Source: Pseudorasbora parva
Lineage: Eukaryota; Chordata; Actinopteri; Cypriniformes; Gobionidae
Reading direction: 5' to 3'
Length of the DNA stretch: 64,000 nt
Assembly (NCBI RefSeq): GCF_024679245.1
Contig: NC_090178.1
Span: 21,351,713-21,415,712 of the forward strand
Shown here: positions 30,517 to 42,300 of the stretch, piece by piece
Numbering within the stretch: position 1 is the stretch's first letter
Layout of the letters: each line of letters starts with the position of its first letter
Position numbers and translations under genes: made by a program
The notes under the pieces: generated by a model
The model's database searches: none
What the model was told of the DNA's origin: nothing
The model's input: the letters and a program-made list of their open reading frames with translations, nothing else

Positions 30517-31108
30517 CGGATGTGTCGGATTCTGCAGTCGAGCGCAGTTGCTCTCCACCGACTGCGCTGAACAAAAGCATGATGGGAAACGACTTGCTGA
30601 CGACACAGCTTAATGCTTATTGGCTTAAACAACCGTGATGTATAGTTCTTTTTTTAAATGTTTGATTTTAAAAACTCTGATATCATGTTTTAATGTGTGT
30701 AAATTATGTGTGAATATTCCCAAACTCTCGGACAGTGCGATCTCTCTGTTGGTTATGTGATTGTTGTCATATTTATAAAAATATATAAAAACATGTATGT
30801 AATTAAAGTAAAAATGGTTGATAAACAGGTCTTTCGAATGGAAATAAATAACAAAAACTTTGGGTGTCTTGTTCATAATATTTATTTTCATATAAAAGCA
30901 ACAGAACTTTAATTACATCCAGTTTATCAGCAACAGAGCGCACGAGTGTGAATCCCGCGATATCCGCAACTGATCTCGCAGGTGTCTGACCCACTACGAG
31001 AGGAGAGAACTGTCCGGCTTGCCTGAACTTTATTCACTCCTCCCCTCACTGCAGCCGCCTAGTCTCGCCTTTTTTTCAGGCGAGGCAAGGCGCATCTCAA
31101 ACAAGCCT

Positions 31109-31425
31109 AATATTAGGCCGTTAATATTACAGACGTCCTGAGGTAAAATGACACGTCCCCATGTTAATCTAATCCCGTCCGAATAGGGCTATAGAAATAC
31201 AAATAATAAGCGTGAGTCAAACATTTAAACAAGTTTAAAATTGTATTGCTCTCATGCCGCTCAGTTCAGCCAGCCGCTGTTGACTTCAATTACGAGTATA
31301 GCGCACTCTCTATCACTGTATCGGCAAGGAAATACAATATTTTATTGTTATGAATAGAATCTTAGGAATCTATTATTTTGTATGATAGATGTTTTAGGGG
31401 GTTTCTCACAATTATAGCAGTCAAA
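31109..31425. other. repeat fragments, no gene
   Basis: 31152-31190 is the reverse complement of the MITE end at 17204-17242 (about one mismatch). No coding region seen. Confidence 0.5.
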
Positions 31426-31439
31426 TGAGCGTGATCATG

Positions 31440-32808
31440 GGCGTAGATTACGCGGGGGACGTGTCCCCCTCACTTTTATTAAAATGTATTTTTGTCCCCC
31501 GCACTTTTACCTGGTCTCACCGATCCTAGTCGACCCGCTCCGAGCGGGATTCGAACCGGCGTTACCTGCGCGGGTGCGGGCGCGGGCAAGTTAACAGGGA
31601 CAAGGTCACGGACAAGTGTATTTACATAGAAACCAATGTGAATACATCAAGATTTAAATTCAGAGACAAAAAATAATCTATGCATGATCTGTAATTTTAT
31701 TCAAATCTAAATATGAGGAGGGCGCCTCACAGAAAGTTCTAAAGTGGATTCGTAATATCCATATATTGTGACAATATATGCTATGTGTGTTTTTTCAAGT
31801 CATCTCAATGTAGGCTATTTATTGACAATAAAGTATATCATATGAATAATGCAGCTTTTAATGTTTAGTAGCCTATCTTCTGCTCACCAAGGCTGCATTT
31901 ATGTAATAAAAAATAGTTAAACAGTAATATTTTGAAATATTATTACAAATTAAAACAGCTTTTTTCCTATGTGAATATAAAGTAATTTATTCCTGTGATC
32001 AAAGCTGAATTTATCATCATTACTCCAGTCTTCAGTGTCACATAATCGTTCACTAATCATTCTCATGTGCTGATTTTATAATCAAGAAACATTTATTATC
32101 TGTGTTGAAAACAGTTGTGCTGCTTAAAAATGTTGTGGAAACCATGATATCCAACATGTTATTTTTCAGGATTCTTTAATGTATAGAAATTCGATGGACA
32201 GCATTTATTTGCATTTATTAAATGAACTATTATCTTTTGTAATATTAAAAATATAACTTGTGATCAATTTAATGCATGTCTGATCAATAAAAGTATTAAT
32301 TTCCCTCTTTTTTAATTTTACCACAAATGTTTAGATGGTTTCCACAAAAATTAAGCATCACCTTTAGCAGCACAACTGATAATAATCACAAATGTGTGTT
32401 GATCATCAGATCCTCATCTGAGAATGATTAGTGAAGGATCATGTGACACTGAAGACTGGAGTAATGATGATAAATTCAGCTTTGATCACAGGAATAAATC
32501 ACATTTTACTATATCTTCACATAAAGAACAGCATGGTTTACATCAGAATATATATATATTTTTACATTGCATAAAATCTATAGAGTCTTAATGCACAAGT
32601 GTTTGTAGTATATAAACCAATCATAACATTGGCATAAAAAATAGGAGAATAATATTATAGATATTAATGGTTATTGTTCAGCAGTGTTTTTGATATCTTG
32701 CCCAATTAAAAGCAAGAGATGCGATAAATTATATTGGTCCAAAAAAAAAAAAAAAATGGTATTACGACATTTCGGTCCCCCTCACTTCTGAAAAGATGGC
32801 TACGCCCC
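31440..32808. mobile_element. 1.37-kb repeat with 14-bp direct flanks and short inverted ends
   Basis: Flanking direct repeats TGAGCGTGATCATG (31426-31439) and TGAGTGTGATCATG (32809-32822), one mismatch. The ends are GGCGTAG and CTACGCC, with CCCCCTCACTT sequence at both sides. Nested inside at about 31958-32535 is a palindromic AT-rich repeat: CATTACTCCAGTCTTCAGTG and its complement lie 430 bp apart. A minus-strand GGTTCGAATCCCG (about 31550) resembles a tRNA B box, without a visible A box. Origin unclear. Confidence 0.5.
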
Positions 32809-32849
32809 TGAGTGTGATCATGACTCGTTTCATGCACAGTCGGTCCCTT

Positions 32850-34351
32850 TTCTGAGTTACATCCGAGGGGGTGCGCATGGACTCCGATAAGATTAAGGCT
32901 GTGGTGGATTGGCCAACCCCGGATTCCCGTAAGACCCTGCAGAGGTTTCTAGGGTTCGCCAATTTCTACCGACGTTTTATTCGTAACTACAGCCAACTAG
33001 CCGCTCCTCTGACCGCGTTGACCTCCTCCAAAACTTTTTGTATTTTTCCAGAGAAACTAGATTTCTAGTCAAGCAACGGTTCTGGTGGCAGGGGATTGCT
33101 CGCGATATTCAGGAATTTGTTTTGCTGTGCTCGGTGTGTGCCGTGGATAAGACTTCCAATTGATGGGTTATTCCAGCTGCTGTCTGTTCCTTCGAGATCC
33201 TGGTCCCATATTGCTCTAGATTTTATTACCACCCTTCCAGGGCAAGACGGTGATTTTAACCGTTGTGGGCCGGTTTTCGAAAATGGTTCATTTCATCCCC
33301 TTGGCCAAATGACATTCTGCAAAGGAGACAGCGGTGGCTTTCCGATAGACGTGGTTTCCTACAGGGGGCCCCAATTTATGTCCAAATTTTGGCGGGAGTT
33401 TTGTAGACTACTGGGGGCCACTGTGAGTCTGTCTTCGGGTTTGCATCCCCAAAGCAATGGTCAGACCAAGCGCGCCAACCAGGATCTTGAGAGAGTGTTG
33501 CGATGTTTGGTCTCTAAGAGCCCTTCCTCCTGGAGTCAACAGATTCTTGGGTTGAGTATGCACATAACTCGTTACCAGTGTCGGGCACAGGCCTATCTCC
33601 GTTTAAGTGTAGTTTAGGGTACCAGCTACCCATTTTTCCCTGTCTGGAATCCTAGGTTGTGGTCCCCTCCGCTCACGCATTTGTCCAGAGGTGTCGTCAG
33701 ACCTGGAGTAGAGACTGTAAGACTCTACTCCGGGTGGGAGAGCGCACCAAGACCCAAGCCGATCGCCACCAGTCTAAGCCTCCCGTCTACGTCGTGGGTC
33801 AAAAAGTGTGGCTAAGAACATTACTTTGTGGTCCGTCAGGAATAAATTAGCCCCCAAATTTATTGGCCCGTTCACAGTCACCAATAACCGGTGACTGTTC
33901 GCCTAAAACTGCCTCCTGCGTACAGGAGGATACATCCCGCATTTCATGTTTTCAAATTAAAGCCAGTTTTTTATTCCCGCATTAACCCGCCTGTCCTGGT
34001 TACCCCACCGTCACGTCTCGTTGTTGGGGAACCTACTTATTCGATAAATCGGATTCTGGACTCAAGATGGAGGGGACTTGGATTTCAGTACTCATCGTAC
34101 CGGAGTCCCTTCTCCTGCCGATTCGGATAGCCCATTCAGCCCTGCGTCACAGCCCGGCGTGCTCTCTCTGCCTGCCCGCTCTGCTGGTGCCTGATCTACA
34201 GCCTGCCTGTCCTATTGTGTTCCTGAGTATTCGTCTCGCGTCTTCCAACGAACTGTTTATGTTCATTCTGAACTTGAGTATAATAAACTCTTTAATTTTT
34301 GCAACTGGATTCTCTGTCTCTTTTCCACCAGCGAACGTAACAGGATTTTAC
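32850..34351 (+). pseudogene. classic-order Ty3/Gypsy remnant (RT thumb, integrase, chromodomain)
   Basis: Starts inside the RT thumb/connection region ([28 protein letters not shown]). It jumps at about 33065 over RNase H to the integrase zinc finger ([15 protein letters not shown]), then the core and the Glu motif (HPQSNGQTKRANQDLERVL). It ends with a chromodomain-like region (PTYSINRILDSRWRG) and an LTR tail with AATAAA at about 34283 and GAACGTAACA at about 34342-34351. There are many frameshifts and deletions. Domain order is RT before integrase, unlike the element at 11.4 kb. Confidence 0.8.
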
Positions 34352-34359
34352 CTGAACGG

Positions 34360-34650
34360 CAGAGGTGGACAGTAACTAAGTACATTTACTCAAGTACTGT
34401 ACTTAACTACACTTTTTGAGTATCTGTACTTTACTTGAGTATATGTTTTTCTGGAAACTTTGACTTTAACTTCACTACATTTGAAAGAAAAATATTGCAC
34501 TCCACTACATTTCTATCAAGGTCCTCAACGTCGAAAGACGTTTCTGTAGCAGCTTTGAAAGTCAGTGGAAGATTTTTTTCTTCTTTAAAAGGTGTTTGGG
34601 TTTTTGGGTCTATCAGGAATAACTCTTGTAGGGTCACGTGAAGTTTAATG
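34360..34650. repeat. dispersed repeat starting AGAGGTGGACAGTAACTAAG
   Basis: A common fish repeat type: GTAACTAAGTACATTTACTC, then AAGTACTGTACTT. No coding capacity. Confidence 0.6.
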
Positions 34651-35893
34651 ATTTCCCAGCATTTTAGATGTGAGAATTTTAGATGTGTATCAGTGTATTG
34701 GTTTCGGGCATTCAGCCTTAAAGTGACAGCAGCTTTGTAAAAAGTATTTAAATTAGTTTGTTAGTTGTATGCTAGTATGTCAGATGGAGTATCACTCTGG
34801 CTTAAACCATCATGATGGCATAGTGTGCATTTAGGCCGTGTGTCCACCAAAGCGTTTTTAGCCAGCTGAAAGCGATAGGCGCTCTGCTGAAAACGAAATA
34901 TTTGCTGTTTGAAAATACATGTCTATACAATTTCGACAAAAAAAAAACATTTCAAATGTGTTTAATTTCAAATGTTCTATATTCAACATTTAAAAATTAA
35001 AATTCAGAACTATGTAAAGTGCAACATAATATTACATTTTGTTAGATTACACTTTTTTATACACACACAGATTTATACAATTCAAATTCAGATCATTTTG
35101 TCATATTTCTAGCTCCATATCTTTCAACATCATCAGTGGCAAAAAGAGAAGTTTCTCAAAAACTTTTAAACATGGAAATGTATTTATTAAGTTTTATAAT
35201 ACAGACTGTAGAATGGAACAAATAATGGCCTGCTGTGAAGAGAGTGTAAAAGCACCAATGTACAGGACCGGTAGGTTAAAGCATTTCTCCCAGATCAAGT
35301 TACCTTTCCTTGCATTTTTAAAACTGAATAGGACACAAAAAACAAAACTGACAGGAAACCAAAAGATATAGCAAATGGGTGGTGATCAAGAGGAGGAGAC
35401 GTACATTATCATATTCTCCTCAATGCATGTTTAAGAAAGATCAGTGGACATTGAGGGCCAGAGTTGAGAATGCCTGACCTTAATATCTCAAGGGGTTAGT
35501 TCACCCCAAAATTAAAATTATCCCATGATTTACACTTGCATCCATCCATCATAACTGCTCCTCACGGCTCTAGGGGATTAATAAAGGCCTTCTAAAGCAA
35601 AGCGATGCATTTGTGTAAGAAAAATATCCATATTTAAAACTTTATTAAGTACATCTAGTTCTAACTTAGAACACACAAGCAAATAAATAGTATGTAGTGG
35701 AAAGCACATGTCCTGTTAAGCAAATGATATGATATTGGAGTGTCCCAAGTCCTCAATCACCATATTGATCAATCCCTTGCACTAGATATGCATTATTATA
35801 TACATTGTGCCATGATTCACCTTCAAAGGGATTTCTGTAGTACTCGAGCAGTAAAGAGTTCTAGCCATATTCGCTCAGCCCTACAGTACAGGG
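34651..35893. other. AT-rich intergenic, no gene
   Basis: No exon recognised. Near 35491 CAAGGGGTTAGTTCACCC looks like the left end of another TTAA-type MITE, truncated. Confidence 0.5.
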
Positions 35894-36852
35894 CAGAGTC
35901 CTGCAACGGGTCGGGTACCCGCGGGTATCCGCGGGTACCCGCATAAAAGTGGCTAAAACGGGTGGATTATGACATTTATAAAATTCACGGGCGGGGATGC
36001 GGGCGGATAATTAACTCTGTGCGGGCGGGTAGTGGCGCGGATGGGCGGATGAAAAATATGTGCAATATTTCTGTGGCAAAGTGAACGCGAGAGCGAGAGA
36101 GAGAGAGAGACCAGGGCGTGATTGTGAATGAGCGTCACCTGCGAGCCACACCGGTCTCGAGTCCTCTGAGGGAGCTCGGAAGCATATAAGGACGAGAGAT
36201 CACCAGACCTGGATTTGACGTTGAGTTGTGTTTATGTTTTATTATGCGTGTGCGCATGGGAGATGTCCATGAAGGGCTACTCACGTTACTTTCGTTTTGT
36301 TTGGTTAAAGTCTTTTAAATGTTCGCTGGTTCCCGCCTCCTTCTTCCCCCATCCAACATATTGTAGGCTATTACAATTTCTATGTCCAAATTACCATTAC
36401 ACATACACGCAACAATGATATACCATTTGACCCATCACGTCACCACCACTGCGACATTGAAACTTTAGTTGATGCCTCTCGTAGCGCAGAAGGAGCGAGC
36501 GTTGCAGGAGTAGCAATGGATGAAGTAAAAGTAAAGCTGGTGAGTGGAGTAGCTATATGAAATTGTTGACAATGAGTCTTTAAAGGCACTTTTGCCTGTT
36601 TCATTAGCCCATTCATGACGCTGTTGATGTTGAGAGAGGTGTAGGATAAAAAAATAAAGCATTTTAATTTGAATGTTTTAGCGTGTGTGATTTATCGCGG
36701 GCACGGGTCGGGTAACGGGCCAAATATTAACGGGTCTGGGCGGGTACGGATTTAATTTTGAAATTTTCACGGGTCACGGGTCGGATCTGGTTCTAAACCT
36801 TGCGGGTACGGGCGGGGGCGGGTCTCCAAAAATGGACCCGTGCAGGACTCTG
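35894..36852. mobile_element. 959-bp non-autonomous hAT element with 8-bp TSD
   Basis: 8-bp duplications GTACAGGG at 35886-35893 and 36853-36860. Inverted termini CAGAGTCCTGCA at both ends; GGGTACCCGCGGGTA-type subterminal repeats lie at both sides. The 8-bp duplication and CAG start are hAT hallmarks. No transposase frame inside; a (GA)n run lies near 36090. Confidence 0.9.
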
Positions 36853-36860
36853 GTACAGGG

Positions 36861-37790
36861 TCACTTTGTAGAATCAACCGGAAGAATAATGCAACAATTC
36901 TAATACATGAAGAATAGTTTCAAATTTCATTTTTATTTCAGATCTGTGTAAAATAGACAGGGGTGCATATCACAATACATCATTCATGGACTGAAATATT
37001 GATCATATCCTTCCAAAGGAGAAAATATAACAAGATGTGGTTCTTGTATTATTAGTCCATATGTATTGAAAGAAACTGGTGGGCACTGATTCCACATGAA
37101 AGAAAAGAAAATGTTATTTTGTCATTAACATGCTCTGAATGCAACATGTTAGAGCAGCAGTCAGTAAAATGACCAACAGATGAAATAAATGTGCATACGC
37201 CACCTAACATTATCTAGCTATGCATTTGGAGCGCTGAAAGACAAAATATTTTTGTTCCCTTTACTTTGGAAAAGAAATATTCATGACAAATAAGTACTTT
37301 AACTTTATATACAAAACAACCTGAACCTCAGGTTTTAAACATTTTGGAGCCAGTGTACACACAAATTATCAACTCAAAAATGTCCCATTATTGCACATGT
37401 AATTTATATCTATTCATCCCCCCTCCCCCAGCTTTGTACTTACTGAACAATTCATTTAAAAGCAACTCATTTACAATATGTAATCAGTACACTCAGTGAC
37501 AAGGCATGTGTGAGGCTTTGCTGTGAAACTACATTGTGGGCTGATGCAAAGCACCAGCTCTGTAAGAATAAAGACTATAGTCGGCCACAGATCGCAGAAT
37601 TTACCACTACACCTTTATCATTATCAATAAGCTGCATTCTTATCGGTAAAATTTGGTTCTTTTTATGACAATCCATAAGTATGTACATACTGTAGGTGAC
37701 ATGATTTGTATGCAGCACAATAAACTTTGTATACAGTATGTGACATTTAAAGTTTTATAACATTCTGTAAAAAAATGGCCATATATACAC
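36861..37790 (-). other. putative itga8 3' UTR
   Basis: 930 bp of non-repetitive AT-rich sequence between the hAT element and the assembly gap. A minus-strand AATAAA at about 36929-36921 could be the poly(A) signal of itga8, whose exons end on the other side of the gap. No coding exon seen. Inference from position only. Confidence 0.35.
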
Positions 37791-37990
37791 NNNNNNNNNN
37801 NNNNNNNNNNNNNNNNNNNNNNNNNNNNNNNNNNNNNNNNNNNNNNNNNNNNNNNNNNNNNNNNNNNNNNNNNNNNNNNNNNNNNNNNNNNNNNNNNNNN
37901 NNNNNNNNNNNNNNNNNNNNNNNNNNNNNNNNNNNNNNNNNNNNNNNNNNNNNNNNNNNNNNNNNNNNNNNNNNNNNNNNNNNNNNNNNN
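37791..37990. other. assembly gap (200 N)
   Basis: Exactly 200 undetermined bases, a size often used for gaps of unknown length. It lies between the last visible itga8 exon and the putative 3' UTR. Confidence 1.
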
Positions 37991-38078
37991 GCTTTAGAGC
38001 AGACCTCATTGGTTCTCATGTCGGTGTCACAAGAAAGTAGCTAAGATTTTGTCAAGACAAACACTTAATGTTGAATTG

Positions 38079-38132
38079 TTGATAGATAGAACGATAGATA
38101 GATAGAATGATAGATAGATAGAATGATAGAAC

Positions 38133-38170
<38 letters not shown>

Positions 38171-38219
38171 TAGATAGATAGATAGACAGATAGACAGATA
38201 GATAGATAGACAGATAGAC

Positions 38220-38311
<92 letters not shown>
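38079..38311. repeat. (GATA)n/(GACA)n microsatellite
   Basis: About 230 bp of GATA, GACA and GAAC/GAATGATA units in an itga8 intron. Confidence 0.95.
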
Positions 38312-38312
<1 letters not shown>

Positions 38313-38390
38313 TGGAAAAAGTTTGACACAAAAGATTGGAAGGAACTGGTACACATATGTAAAAAATGATAACAGGAAAATGTTGTTTAC

Positions 38391-38538
38391 CTCACGCCTG
38401 CGCTCCACACCAATATAGTCCGCCTCTGGTGGGAGGGTCACATGAAGCTCCGCCTCGTACGCCCCCTCACCCTCATTGGCTGTGTTAATGGTTAACATAA
38501 GCAAGTTGTCATCCCCGATTATAAGTTCTGTTTGATCC
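38391..38538 (-). CDS. itga8: integrin alpha-8, exon (calf-1 start)
   Basis: A 148-bp exon with acceptor TTTTTTTTTACAG at the upstream side and donor GTAAAC from 38390. It encodes [20 protein letters not shown], then [20 protein letters not shown] and YIGVERRRE, ending in phase 0. The IIGDxNxLMLxINAxNEGEG block and YEAEL are the start of calf-1 in the RGD-binding alpha subunits, and closest to alpha-8 (alpha-V and alpha-5 differ at several positions). It is the last itga8 exon before the gap. Confidence 0.9.
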
Positions 38539-38732
38539 CTGTAAAAAAAAAATGTTTTAATATGCATTTAAAATCGCTTCTTAATATATATGTATGAGGC
38601 TAAAATCCAAGAAACAACATGCTATTAAAACATAGACAGAAAATGCATAATACAACACAGCACATACATTATAACAAATATATAAACAGCTGTTTCGATG
38701 GATAAACATGTACGCATAATCCACAGACTCAC

Positions 38733-38800
38733 ATTTTAGCGGAAAGTTTAAGATCTGGGATGCACATGTTGTCTTCTCCACAGTCCAATAGGATGTTTGC
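38733..38800 (-). CDS. itga8: integrin alpha-8, exon (thigh end)
   Basis: A 68-bp exon: ANILLDCGEDNMCIPDLKLS plus AK and two bases. ILLDCGEDNxCxPDL is a signature of integrin alpha subunits, with a disulphide pair at the thigh/calf junction (the genu). Phase 0 at its start; AT|G joins the next exon. Confidence 0.92.
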
Positions 38801-39025
38801 CTAAGGGAGACGATAGAAAAAATATTTTCTTTTTCCGTCTTTGGGTTTGTTTGTTCACTGAAATTAACTTATGTCTTTTTTAAATCTCTATTTAACTGTT
38901 TACTGTTTAAATCAGACAACAAGATGTTGTCTTGTTGTAAACCCTGCATGTCATGGCATCATTTAATTAATTTAATATGATACAAACATGCAGTTTCTCA
39001 CTAAACAGTTATGTTGCATGCAAAC

Positions 39026-39163
39026 CTGCTCATGGTGGAATGTCTTGCTATAGTGGTCTAAAATGGGCCGCAGCTGTAGGCCAGGTGGAGAGGAGTTCCG
39101 GTCCAGGCTGTAGTTCAGTGCCACGCTGATAGGACTCAGTTTATCCCTAAACTCTCCCTCATC
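39026..39163 (-). CDS. itga8: integrin alpha-8, exon (thigh)
   Basis: A 138-bp exon, 46 codons, phase 0 at both ends: DEGEFRDKLSPISVALNYSL, then DRNSSPPGLQLRPILDHYSK and TFHHEQ. FRDKLSPIxxxLNYSLD is the conserved thigh strand of ITGA8. The Tx1 LINE lies about 75 bp upstream in the adjoining intron, separated by a (GA)n array at 39193-39238. Confidence 0.92.
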
Positions 39164-39190
39164 CTACACACAAACAGAGAAGGATCAAAC

Positions 39191-39192
<2 letters not shown>

Positions 39193-39238
<46 letters not shown>
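39193..39238. repeat. (GA)n microsatellite at the 3' flank of the Tx1 LINE
   Basis: GA array with one AAA interruption, directly before the first base of the LINE's 3' end (minus strand). Confidence 0.95.
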
Positions 39239-39338
39239 TTTAACAACACTTTTATTTACTACACAACCTCATCAGATACAAAAGACATCATCACATAAAA
39301 AACAAAAATACATAATTCACATATTAGGCATATTTAAA

Positions 39339-42300
39339 TTAGTCAAATTCTTCAACAAAGTGTAATGCTTCATTTTCAATCCAGCACAACATTCTTTCTA
39401 CACTCCAAACCTCTTCAAAAAGTTCCAATTTTTTCATGTGCGAGTAAAAGATAAAATCATGCTTTATCCTTGCTTTTATAAGCCCCTTAAACAACAATTC
39501 AATATTTTTACTATTACCATGAGCAATTTTATATTTCCTACTAATATAAACTGCCATTTTGGCTTGACCTAAGAGGAAATTTAACAACCGTCCTTTCTTC
39601 CTTTTTTCTTTACAATCTTTAAAACCAAAAATAAACACAATCATTGTAAACATTTCATTACCTTTTGAGAATAAAATCTCCAATAAAACAAACAAGGGTC
39701 TTAATCTCTCACAATGCATAAAACAATGAAAAATGGTTTCTCTTTCACCACAAAAAGGACATTGATCTTGCACACTTGGGTTCAATACTGAAATAAAAGC
39801 ATTTATAGCAACAATTCCATGTAAAATGCGCCACTGAAGATCACCCACATTTTTAGTCAATGGTGGTTTGTAACAAGAGGCCCAAACAGGTTTAACTTCA
39901 CAATCAACACTTAAATGATCTCTCCACGGTGTATCCATTCGTTTCAATTTCTCTTTATTTAACACCTTTACACAAACTTTATATAAACTCTTTCCTCCTA
40001 TTGTATCAAAACTTATGTCTCTCAAATCGTCAGAGTTCATAAAAACATTTTCATTTTCTATTGCACTTTTAGAGATCACCATACAAGGAAAAAGATCCGT
40101 ATTATCAGGAAGTGTCTTACTTGATAAAAAATTCCAGTCTTCTTCATTTAAATTTCCTCTGAAGTTCTTCAATATAAAATGGACTCTCCTTGTTGATTTT
40201 ATTTCAAGTCTCTGTGCAAGTGCATCAACATTGTCCAACCCGATACCAGCCACTTCTATCAAGTCTTTCATTTGAACAATTTTGGCTTTTGTTAAAAGTT
40301 GCAACAACCATGAATTTGTATTTCCACATAAATCCAGTCGAGCACCATTAACCAACGGTTCCTCCAGAAACCAAAACAGTGACTTATATGACAATGATCT
40401 TTTAACCTGTATAGTACACCATGCTTTTCTTACACTCTCATAAAAGGAAGAAATAAACTTCAAATTAAAACTACAACAATCTGTCCAAAAGATATTTCTT
40501 CTTAAATTCCACCCTCCAACCTTACTTAAAAGGCAACATGTTGGTCCAAACCATGATATACTTGGACTGTATAAAAACTTTTGAACAAACTGAAGTCTAA
40601 AAGCTACTTTCCTGCTTATCAGGTCAACAACTCCTTGACCACCTTCTTCCTTTGGAAGATAAAGAACACTTCGTGGTAACCAATGTAATCGATCCCAAAA
40701 GAAATTAGTCAACTTGATCTGTATTTTTCCCAAAACCCCTACAGGGGGTTCTAAAACTGCTAACCTGTGCCATAAAGAGGAGGCTACTATATTATTAATA
40801 ATCAAAGCTCTCCCTCTAAATGACATTTTGGGTAAAAGCCATTTCCATCTTCCCAATCTTCCTTCTACATTTTCAAGAATATTTTCCCAGTTTCTTTGCA
40901 TTATTATTTCATCACCCAAAAAAACTCCAAGATATTTGAGGCCTCTCTGTGACCACACCATTTCACCTGGTAAAACCAGTTCTCCTTTATTCCATTTTCC
41001 AACACTATATGCTGAACTTTTAGCCCAGTTAACTTTTGAAGATGAAATATTTGCATAATTATTAACAATATTAACCAGCTTATCAATATCATCCTGTCCA
41101 CTGGTTAAAACTAAAACGTCATCTGCATATGCAGACAGTTTTATAGGTGGAAAAGAACTCCCATATGTAAAACCATCTAAAAGAGTCCTAATTTTATTTA
41201 GCATGGGTTCAATTGCGATTGAGTAAAGCATGCCTGACAAGGCACATCCCTGTCTAATACCCCTTTGTATTTTAAAAGGGCTACTCAAACCACCATTAAC
41301 TTTCAGTACACTTTCGATGTCTTCATAGAGCACTTTAATCAAGGCAGTGAACACAGGTGGAAAACCAAAGGTTTCAAACGTATACCATAAAAAGGTATGA
41401 TCCACCCGGTCAAAAGCCTTTTCTTGATCTAGGGAAATTAGGCCACATTTTTTCCCAAACAATCTAGAGATTTCTAAAACATCTCGAATCAGGGAAATAT
41501 TGTCTACTATTGATCTATTAGGCACACAATAAGATTGATCTGAGTGTATAACTTGTCCAATTACCTTCTTCAGTCTGTTTGCCAAAGATTTTGATAAAAT
41601 CTTATAATCAGTGCATAATAAAGAAACTGGCCTCCAGTTTTTTAGCTCCTTGAGATCTCCTTTCTTGGGCAGCAAAGTTAAAACAGCTCTTCTGCAGCTC
41701 AGTGGCATTTTTCCTTTCTCCAAACTTTCACTTAAAACTGCCAGTAGATCTTCTCCCAACAGATGCCAAAAAGCTTTATAAAAGTCAACAGGCAACCCAT
41801 CTAGTCCAGGTGCTTTGCCATTCTTCATATTCTGCAAAGCATTGTAAAGTTCCTCTATTGTTAACGGACGTTCCAGTTCTGTATATGAATCTTCACTCAC
41901 TTTTGGAAGATCCGACACAAATTCAGCCATTAACTGGCCATCCACAGAACTGTGGGAATACAACTCCTTATAAAAACTGACAGCCCTTTTTCGAATATCT
42001 GAAGGCTCAGTTAAAACATTTCCATCTTCTGCCTTTAAACACTGTATACTTTTTCTTTGACCATTTTTTCTTTCCAAACTGAAGAAAAACTTGGACGGGG
42101 CATCCATTTCAGAAAGATTCTGAAATCTGGATCTAACTAACGCCCCCTGAGACCTTGTGCCTAATAAATCTGCTAGTGCTCCTTTCTTTCCTTTAAGAGC
42201 CCGCAATTGGTTTGGATTTGCAGTGGCTTCATTTAAAGCCTGAAGTTCTATGATATCCATCTCTAGACTTCTTATAGACTGAACCATATCTCTAGTTACA

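Larger units (their letters stand above)
24830..31108. mobile_element. older inverted-repeat element split by the L1
   Basis: Starts AGGCTTGTTTGAGATG at 24830 and ends with the complement, CATCTCAAACAAGCCT, at about 31093-31108. Without the L1 and one copy of its duplication the unit is about 740 bp. No coding region was recognised in the remaining arms (24830-24986 and 30513-31108). Its left end starts exactly where the 6.45-kb element ends. Confidence 0.55.

Noticed and set aside
31540..31565. tRNA gene or tRNA-derived SINE on the minus strand
   Set aside because: GGTTCGAATCCCG resembles a B box, but no A box, cloverleaf or poly-T end could be found.
38027..38356. Long LSIY-repeat frame on the minus strand
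   Set aside because: It is the GATA/GACA microsatellite read in frame; only the part at 38391-38538 is a real exon.
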